A DNA stretch of 42,727 nt from Paratrimastix pyriformis (taxonomy: Eukaryota > Preaxostyla > Paratrimastigidae): NCBI GenBank assembly GCA_027972325.1, contig JAPMOS010000038.1, forward strand, positions 252,501 through 295,227. Direction: 5' to 3'. Of the stretch, positions 36,028 to 42,727 are shown one piece after another. Each line of letters begins with the position of its first letter. Position 1 is the stretch's first letter. Position numbers and translations under genes: made by a program. The notes below the pieces were generated by a model. That model was given only the letters and a program-made list of their open reading frames with translations, was not told the DNA's origin and did no database searches.

Positions 36028-36510
36028 GGAGCCAGAGGCGGAATGGAGGTTGTTTTATACTGATGGGAGTGCGACAAGAAGCCGGAAGGAAAGACGGGCG
36101 GCGTTCGCGGTGATTGAGATTAAAAATGGGGCGCTGGCGGTGAGAGCGGGAGGAGGTGTTCGGGTCGGGGCAGACTAACAATGAAGCGGAGTTGGAGGCT
36201 ATTCTGGAGGCTATTCGGATTGGACAGGATGCGAATGTGGAAGTGAGAACGGACAGTAAAGTGGCAAAGGGTGGGTTGAGGGACTGATAAAGGGTTGGTG
36301 AAACCAACGGATCTGATAGAATCGAAGGCGGAGGACTGCTGCGGAGGGGCAGCGGATTGTGAAGGAGCATCGTGGAGATACGACTGGTCTGGGTTAAGGG
36401 ACATCAGGAAACTAGTGCGTCGCTGGATGCGGAGGGGAACAGATTGGCAGACAAGATTGCGGGACGGAGCATAAAGATGGAGCCGAGCGTGGTGCCGAAG
36501 AAAGGATGGG
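36028..36510 (+). CDS. LINE RNase H domain (decayed)
   Basis: LFYTDGSATRSRKERRAAFA (first Asp), then TNNEAELEAILEAIRIGQDA (Glu), VEVRTDSKV (Asp) and VWVKGHQETSASLDAEGNRL with ADKIA (His and last Asp) give the four-residue RNase H site, split over frames. Confidence 0.85.
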
Positions 36511-37580
36511 GATTCAAGCTGGTGCGGAGAAGACGGGAAGGAGGACCAGAGAGGTGATGAAGGAATGGGGAGGAAAAGTCGAATGTGGAGGGCGGCCTAA
36601 AAGAAAAACGAGATTGTGTTGATTAATGCAGAAGTCGGAGGGATCAACGTGCAAACGATGAGGTGTGAGATGTCAGGAAGCTGGCGATGATGGCAATCCT
36701 GCAGCGGTATATCACGGCCAACATCCGGTTCTACATCAACGGGAGGGATGGGAAGTGTTGTGTGAGGGACATGAACCACTGTTTGAGTGCCCAGGGATGG
36801 CGGGATGTGTGGGGAGAGATGGAAAGGGGATGCAATAAGTGAAGGTTGGAGGGTGAAGACCCGGACCAGTTGCTCGAGGAGAAGTGGGTGGAGCCGATGG
36901 GCGAGTGTGTGAAGATAAGGGGCAGGCAGATCACGAAGGTGAGGCTATGGCAATTGATGGAGAGGTCCCGGGGGGAGATGGTTTCGGGCGAGAACATGGG
37001 ACAGTTTTGGGAAAGGTTCTCGACAGAGGTGGCTGAGATGTGTGACCGATATGAGGAAGGAAACAGTAAAGGAGGGCGGACATATGAGTACGCTGAGGAA
37101 CCAATGGACGACTATATCTTCGTTGCTGAGGCAGGCGGGAAGCCTAACGGTGATGGCGTTTTCGCACCCAGGGAATGCGGATCTCAGTTTCCCAGAGTAT
37201 AGAACGCCGAGTAAGGAAGACTGGTTCCTGGGAGGTTCGGTGGATGGGTACAGGCTATTTAAGGAGAATCGGGACTTGTTGATTTATGCGAATCCGGAAT
37301 ATAACCCCAGGAGGAGATGGATCGGTTCCGAGCAATTGGAGAGTGGGCGGAGAGCCGGTGGAGGAGGAAAAGAGCGTTTAGATGCATTGTTATTGTGCCG
37401 TACGGGGAAGGCGAACAGAATCCAGCCGGGGAGTGACAGCACGGTGTGAGCTTGGCGATCAAGGGGGACATTCAGATGCGTGAGCTTTCATCATCCAGGA
37501 GGGTGGTTTTGCCTTTTGGGAGCCGAGTTTCTGGCGCACCGGGAGAAAGTGGTGGGGAAGGCGCGGTTTGATGTGGGATT
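36511..37580 (+). other. LINE C-terminal region after RNase H
   Basis: Short frames such as EKWVEPMGECVKIRGRQITK and WLGGSVDGYRLF-like segments; continues the purine-rich LINE sense strand. No zinc knuckle was seen. Confidence 0.45.
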
Positions 37581-37583
37581 CTG

Positions 37584-38088
37584 ATGTTTGAGAATGGGCG
37601 GGCTAGAGAGATTCCCGATGGACCCAGCCCGTTGTGGGCTTTGGAGGCGATGTTGAGGAAGGAGGCCGGGAGTTGCATGGTAAACTATGACGAGAGATGG
37701 GGAAGCGCTTTACAACTGGAGGGGATATCGGAGGCGGTGACGAAGGTGATGATGAGAGCGAAGTGCGGTGATGGAATACGCGAATGCATGTAGACTGGCA
37801 GCGGAAATGGGTGGATGAAGACACTCAAAAGGAGGTGGGAAGCGAGCTGGCAGGAATCAGGAAAACGATGCTCATAGCGATTCAGCAAAGGAAGAAGCGA
37901 AAATTTGAGGCAGGAATGAAAGAAGAGCTGTAGTCCGGAAGTCGGCGGAGACCGCCCTGGAGGACGGTAGCCGACCATGAACTCCTGGGTGCTCTTTCTG
38001 CAGGACTTGTCCTGCGGGAAGGCGGCCGGGGATTCGCGGCTTCGCCGACTCGGCGCAAGCCGAGTATCACACACACACACACACACAC
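37584..38088 (+). mobile_element. LINE 3' end with (AC)n tail
   Basis: Encodes the C-terminal NACRLAAEMG...DEDTQKEVGSEL block also found on the minus strand at 18.6 kb, then a 3' untranslated part with GC-rich stems (CGACTCGGCGCAAGCCGAGT at 38,047-38,066) and the terminal GTATC(AC)n. Confidence 0.8.
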
Positions 38089-38505
38089 TGGGTCCGTTGG
38101 GCTTGCGCTACCGATGCGCTTCCAATGGCCGCGAGATCAAGTTCATTTCGGAGACGGAGGCATCGCAGCGTGACCTGGAGCGAATTATGTTGCATCTTCA
38201 TGAGAGCATCGCATACGACAGCGCAGCTGACTGAGAGCGTCAAGGCATTCGAGACGCGCAAGACGCAGTTGACCAGATGATTAACTCGCAACTCACAACC
38301 GAAAACACGTACCATTACGAAGCGCGTGTCGTCGCGAACCCACTCCGGCGCCTGCTCCGTACCTGTTATCACGCCTGTCGTCGACCCACCTGCACCAGGA
38401 CACACTTTCAACAAGCCTCTCATTGCTTCCGTCGCCACCGTACTCGGCCATGATGATCGCGTAAACGGCACAGTGTCGCGAATCCACCTATTTTGTCGTC
38501 GCTAA
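38089..38505 (+). other. Virus-like-element sequence right of the LINE (broken)
   Basis: Virus-like codon use resumes at the LINE tail, with a segment containing EIKFISETEASQRDLERIML. It is part of the same element as the genes left of the LINE; broken, so no gene call is made. Confidence 0.5.
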
Positions 38506-41500
38506 ATGGCTGACTCAAGCACTAGTATTCAAGCTGCGCAGCTCGTTCTCTGTCCTGGAGCATCATCTGCGCAAATCACAACCAGTAGCAACAACCCGGT
38601 CAAGTTTCCATCTGGGGCTATCGTGTCATCGCTTTCCGTTACGGGCGCGTCGGACTTTGTGGGCGATGTTGTATTTCATGGCAACGTCGCGCTCTCAAGC
38701 ACCAACAATGGACCTCAAGCTGCGGCAACTCACTGACGTCTCAATCGCTGCAGACGACACCACTGATAAACGGCTGATGCGTTACGACACGGTCTTGGGA
38801 AATGGGTGGCGGATATCACGTACAACAAGCGGCCTCGTCGGGCACGGTCGTGAAGCGGACGGCAAACGGGACAATCAACGCGGCGGTGATCAATGCGTCG
38901 GGATCGCTTGTTGCGGACACGGTTTCTGAACGTACGGCCGACCATGGCGTGAGTGTGGATGGCGTGACGATGCGATGGGATGGTGAATGCAACAAAGCTC
39001 GTGACTGCTACCGTGGAGACAGCAACGCCTTCTCTTACTGACCTGAACTTGAACGGCGTTACAGTGCGGGAGGCAACCTCACTGCGCAAACTCTGAGACT
39101 CAGCGGGCTTGCTTCGGGAGACGTTTATAGCACGAATGGCGCCATCACTGTTGTGGCTAATCGCGATCGCACCGGCTTCGAGTCGTTCGGCAACACGCCA
39201 GGTTATGCATTCGACGCGTCTTATCACCTCGCCGTTGAGAGCGGTACAGGATGGGTTGCCGGGAAGCGTTTCGCGTGGACTCCTGCCGTACTGAACACTG
39301 ACACGACACTCGGTACTCCACGCATCTCACAGTTGGAGGTGATGGGGCTCTCGCGATTACGGGTGATGATTCTGATTCGATATGGACGGGCAGCGTCGCT
39401 GCTCACCTTCCTACACACGGCGGCGCGGAGCTACGACGAACGACTATCTCGACGGTTGATACGAGCCCTCTGCATGACCGCGCTAGATCACGCCAGACGA
39501 CGCTCACCCGACTTCGCAGCCACGCTAACGGAACGCAACTCGCGCTCGCCGTATACCTTTCGTACCGCGGCATCACAATCAAGTCTGCGGCAATCACTAA
39601 CGTTACCGAGATCCACAACTTTGCGTTCACCGGCGGTGTTTGAGCGCCGCAGATTAGCACCAGCATCATTGCGCGGACGAGCTCAGGCGCGCAGCATAAA
39701 CTACAGCGTACACCTACTCGGGTTGATGCCTGCGGCGGCCCAATCGTCGTAGATATTTTGAGTCCTAACACGTTCACTTCAGCGCCCGAAGCGGCCATCT
39801 CCATTGATAACCGGGCGACAAGCATCCAGTTCGTTGGGTCGCTTTGCTTCACGTCGTGCCCGTGGGTCATCCTTCAGAATGCGACGAGCGTAGTGGCCTC
39901 AACCTATCCAATCCGTCCACCGAGTGCTCCGACGCGCGAGAAGCTGGTCCTCACGATGAACGATCTCAGCGATTCCATGTTCAGCATCAATGGTGGCATG
40001 CAAGATATTCCGGCCTGATGCGACGCGCGCCCTCGTGATTAACTCCATCGCGTCCGAGTCCTACACCACAATGAGCAGCGCACTCAAGCTCACGTACGGT
40101 GGCTACACGACAGGGTTTGTATCGCGTGCGGCAGATGGAGTACTCAGCATGACCACAGGATCGGCGACGGCAACCAACTCGAGCGTCGTGTTGCGTGATG
40201 CGACTGGTGCGAGCGCCTTCACCACACTCTCAACCAGCGGCGCGGCGACGATCGGTGGTGTCCTCACTTCCCTCAGTTGCGTCGGCGGAAACCTCCGTTG
40301 CTTCTGAGCGGTTCGAACACAACGTGCGGCGTGTGGGGTGGCTCAACTGCGGGATCTGGTCTTGATGGTGTGGGCACTCCGCCGTCATGCACTGCACTCG
40401 CACTCACTGGCAACTGTTTACGTCTCAAGACAGGCACCTCAACGGCCGGAACGGGTCTCATCGTCGAGGATAACAGCGGCGCCGTTAACTTTGCCGTGAA
40501 TACATCCGGCGCGTCATACCCCGTGGGAATCACATCCTGGTGGGTCGCTCACCGTTGGCGGAACGACCTCCGCGAGCTTGCTGGGTACTGACTCAACGGG
40601 TCTTGTCGTTGCCCGCACTGCTTCGATCAACTCGGCGATACCTATGCCCTCCGCGCTGGTGACGGGTCGTCCACAAAGTTACTGGACCTGTTGGAAGCAC
40701 GTTGCGGCTGGTGATGAACGGCACAGACCCAAACTGGGGATGTATTACTCAGCTGTTGGCGCTACCGCACTGAACACTAACATCTATGCGCCCGGTTGCA
40801 GCCCGATTGGTTTGACTGGCCCAGCAATCCATCTGATACAACGCTGACTCGGCGGGTTCGTTTACGAGTCGACAAGCGGAACATCTGGAACGACAGCAGT
40901 GCCGCAGTTCGCGGTGAACGCGCTCACGGGCAACACGTACGTGAACGGCACTCTCACCGTCAACGGGGCTGAGATGCGCATGGTTCCGGTGCAGCTGTCG
41001 CGAACACGAATGCCCTCACCATGCAATCCGACCAGAACGTAGTTGTGATCTCTGCCGATGTATCAGGCGCGATATACGCAGCCAACTCGAGCAACCCCAG
41101 CATCTTCTTACGCGCTGAGGGCGTCGACGTTATCAAGCTCAACAAGACCAAGTTCTACTCACTGGTCGCACGCCAGACAACACTGGATACGGATGGCCTG
41201 GACCTCCGCATCGACAACGACGGGAAGATTGGCCTGCCTGCGTCGCTGCAAAGTACAAGACCGATATCGTCAACATGGAAGACACGTCCTCGTTATATCG
41301 GCTGCGGCCGGTTAACTTCCGGTACAGGAGCGACCCATCCGGCGCGAAGTGTTATGGTTTGATTGCCGATGAAGCCGTTACCGTGTGTCCCGATCTCGTA
41401 CGTATGAAGGACGGCGAAGTGGAGGCCTTTACGATCACAAGTTGCCGTTCATGCTGCTGAACGAGATCCAGAAACAGCACGCCACCATCGTCTCACCCAA

Positions 41501-41563
41501 GCTCAAGTTGATGACCTGCGCTCCGGCATGGCGCTGCTTGAGGTGGTGAAGGCGAAGCTGTAA
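38506..41563 (+). pseudogene. Fibre-like protein gene with C-terminal S74 chaperone domain (broken)
   Basis: The start is MADSSTSIQAAQLVLCPGAS with the element's start motif TTTTGTCGTCGCTAAATG. Long runs of Thr/Ser/Gly/Ala beta-repeat peptide follow (ASAFTTLSTSGAATIGGVLT, GTSTAGTGLIVEDNSGAVNF), as in trimeric fibres and tail spikes. Near 41,280-41,460 come YRLRPVNFRYRS and CYGLIADEAVTVCPDLV, the core of the peptidase-S74 intramolecular chaperone that helps such fibres trimerise and then cuts itself off. It is broken about ten times and is treated as a fossil. Confidence 0.7.
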
Positions 41564-41611
41564 AGCGTGCCATTTTCGGTTGCTCGCAGGTGTCTATTTT
41601 TCCAAGTCGAA

Positions 41612-42396
41612 ATGGCTGCACCAACACAAGCAATCTCTGCTCAAGTCAAAGCACTCCAAGCAGATCTTCGCGTTCCGCTGCTGCGACGGTGATGGAACCA
41701 GTGAACGTGCCACCTCCCACGCTTGCCGTCGATCCGGCCGGCGTTCCCAATCCACCCGTGGAACCCACAGACGAGATCGAGATTGAGTTTGCGGACAAGG
41801 TGAAGCGCAACATCAAGGCTTCGTGGCAACGTCAAGTACCGCTTCTCGCGTCGAGCAAGATCATGAGGAGCTCACCAAGTTTGACCGTTACATCTTCCCC
41901 TTCTGAACGGCGACACGTTGCGCTGGAGTGAGGACGACAAAGCGCGAGCTCGAGATGGTAAGAGCTGCGCTGCTACGGAATGGCGCTTCCGAAGAGCAAC
42001 TCCAGTCGGTCTCGGACGGCAGCGGCTTCACGCGCCAGATCAACAAGGTGCGCGACTATATCAACTCTCATGAGACCGCATGCTTCAACCGATCGTACCG
42101 AAACGCAACGACGCAGTTTGCCGCGCAATGGGACAAGTACGTCGCCGTCCTTGGCGCGAAGCTCCAATGCGAGAAGATGGAATCGCTGTTCACGCTGCTC
42201 CGTGATACGGTGGTGTCGAAGGATATCTACAGCCTGCTTGATCTCAACCTCAAGTATCGCAACGTCGTATATGAGTTCTTCGACTGGTTTGATGCGTTTG
42301 TGATCAGAGGCGACAGGGAAGGACTGGTGCGGCGTACTGTGGATGTCGCGCTGAACATCGATATGAGTGTGTTGAATGGCGCTCTGATGTGATGTC
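41612..42396 (+). pseudogene. Virus-like-element gene, unrecognised (broken)
   Basis: Begins MAAPTQAISAQVKALQADLR after TTTTTCCAAGTCGAAATG. The later part is alpha-helical with NKVRDYINSHETACFNRSYR and LLDLNLKYRNVVYEFFDWFD. A few breaks; treated as a fossil. Confidence 0.5.
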
Positions 42397-42590
42397 GATC
42401 GTGAACACCGTCTTGACGAGCTTCAAAGGGTCAAGCATCAACAAGGAGACGATCATCGCCAAGCTCGCAAGCATTGCGCAAGTCAGTGAGCTTCGTGGAC
42501 AGGGTGAGACATCGGCCTAAACCCGCGACGGGTAAACTGACCAGTTTTGGCGCCCAAGTGCGTGCTGATTTTTCGCGACACCAAACACGA

Positions 42591-42727
42591 ATGCTAAGAT
42601 CACTCACCGGAGCGGTTCTTTATCAGCCGCCGAAAATTGTTGGCGCTGGTGGCCGGAAGGTCAAACCGTCCAGGTTCAATCCTCTCGATCTGGCGGCTCC
42701 AAAGCGGCCTCAGGGGAATCGGACTCA
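42591..42727 (+). CDS. Start of another virus-like-element ORF, cut by the window edge
   Basis: ATG at 42,591 opens MLRSLTGAVLYQPPKIVGAG, basic and Pro-rich, and stays open to the edge. The upstream GTGCGTGCTGATTTTTCGCG resembles the sequence before the ORF at 25,088, which supports the start. Confidence 0.5.
   Translation, partial: MLRSLTGAVLYQPPKIVGAGGRKVKPSRFNPLDLAAPKRPQGNRT

Larger units (their letters stand above)
28020..38088 (+). mobile_element. LINE (APE endonuclease, reverse transcriptase, RNase H) inserted in the virus-like element (copy 2)
   Basis: The right end is sharp: GAGTATC followed by (AC)n up to 38,088, then virus-like sequence resumes. The left end is blurred, between 28,020 and about 28,600. 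The sense strand is strongly purine-rich from about 29.1 kb. Domains occur in the expected LINE order but in many frames, so the copy is dead, with well over ten frame breaks. Endonuclease plus RNase H after the reverse transcriptase is typical of I-like and Tad-like clades; the clade is not settled. Ten kb is long for a LINE, so the left part may hold another insertion. Confidence 0.75.
20540..42727. mobile_element. Polinton-like-virus-type integrated element (left end and body; continues past the window)
   Basis: The set of major capsid protein, packaging ATPase, several small membrane proteins and a fibre-like gene, in divergent clusters, marks an integrated member of the Polinton-like virus/virophage/Polinton assemblage. 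The left limit is placed at the GCAAGTGGCACA repeats; the right limit is not reached. It holds a LINE insertion of about 10 kb (about 28.0-38.09 kb). ORFs left of the LINE look whole; the part right of it is broken about ten to fifteen times. The element therefore reads as a partly decayed fossil. No integrase, protein-primed polymerase or protease is visible here. Kinship with Yaravirus-like groups is also possible, and family rank cannot be settled by eye. Confidence 0.8.

Noticed and set aside
34968-36077. Long minus-strand Pro/Ser-rich ORFs across the LINE
   Set aside because: Shadow of the purine-rich sense strand; the LINE domains are on the plus strand.

Overview
The window looks like nuclear DNA of a GC-rich unicellular eukaryote: multi-exon genes with short exons, intron-borne tRNA genes, very large (TCA)n/(TGA)n microsatellites, a non-LTR retrotransposon family and a large integrated virus-like element. 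I cannot name the species.

Region 1 (1-16,632, + strand): a chain of short coding segments flanked by pyrimidine tract/AG acceptors and GT donors. They form one large host gene, or possibly two, that begins left of the window and ends at a TGA at 16,630-16,632. Many segments join in phase. The product is rich in Ala/Pro/Thr/Ser with two charged coiled-coil exons, and I do not recognise it. The introns hold the microsatellites. They also hold five tRNA genes (Asn and Asp, duplicated as a cassette, and Ser) and a sixth, tRNA-Met, split in its D-loop by an insertion of about 2.66 kb. Most donors read GTCYGT rather than GTRAGT, and several exon edges have nearby duplicated copies of the edge plus its splice site.

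Region 2 (16,971-18,120, + strand): a two-exon gene for a PGAP4/TMEM246-like GPI glycosyltransferase with one apparent frame change.

Region 3 (18,123-20,540): pyrimidine-rich spacer, a minus-strand fragment of a LINE 3' end with a (CA)n tail, an unrecognised minus-strand ORF, a (TTGG)n tract and a 27-bp triple repeat.

Region 4 (about 20,540 to the window end): a Polinton-like-virus-type element with a double-jelly-roll-like major capsid protein, FtsK/HerA-type packaging ATPase, a probable N-myristoylated membrane protein, small membrane proteins, a C2H2 zinc-finger protein and a fibre-like gene ending in a peptidase-S74 chaperone domain. Its left part has whole ORFs; its right part is broken in many places. 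A LINE (APE endonuclease, reverse transcriptase, RNase H, (CA)n tail) has inserted into it at about 28.0-38.09 kb. Several genes of the element share a T-run plus CGCT/GAAATG motif directly at the start codon. No DNA polymerase, integrase or second end is visible, so the element continues past the right edge.
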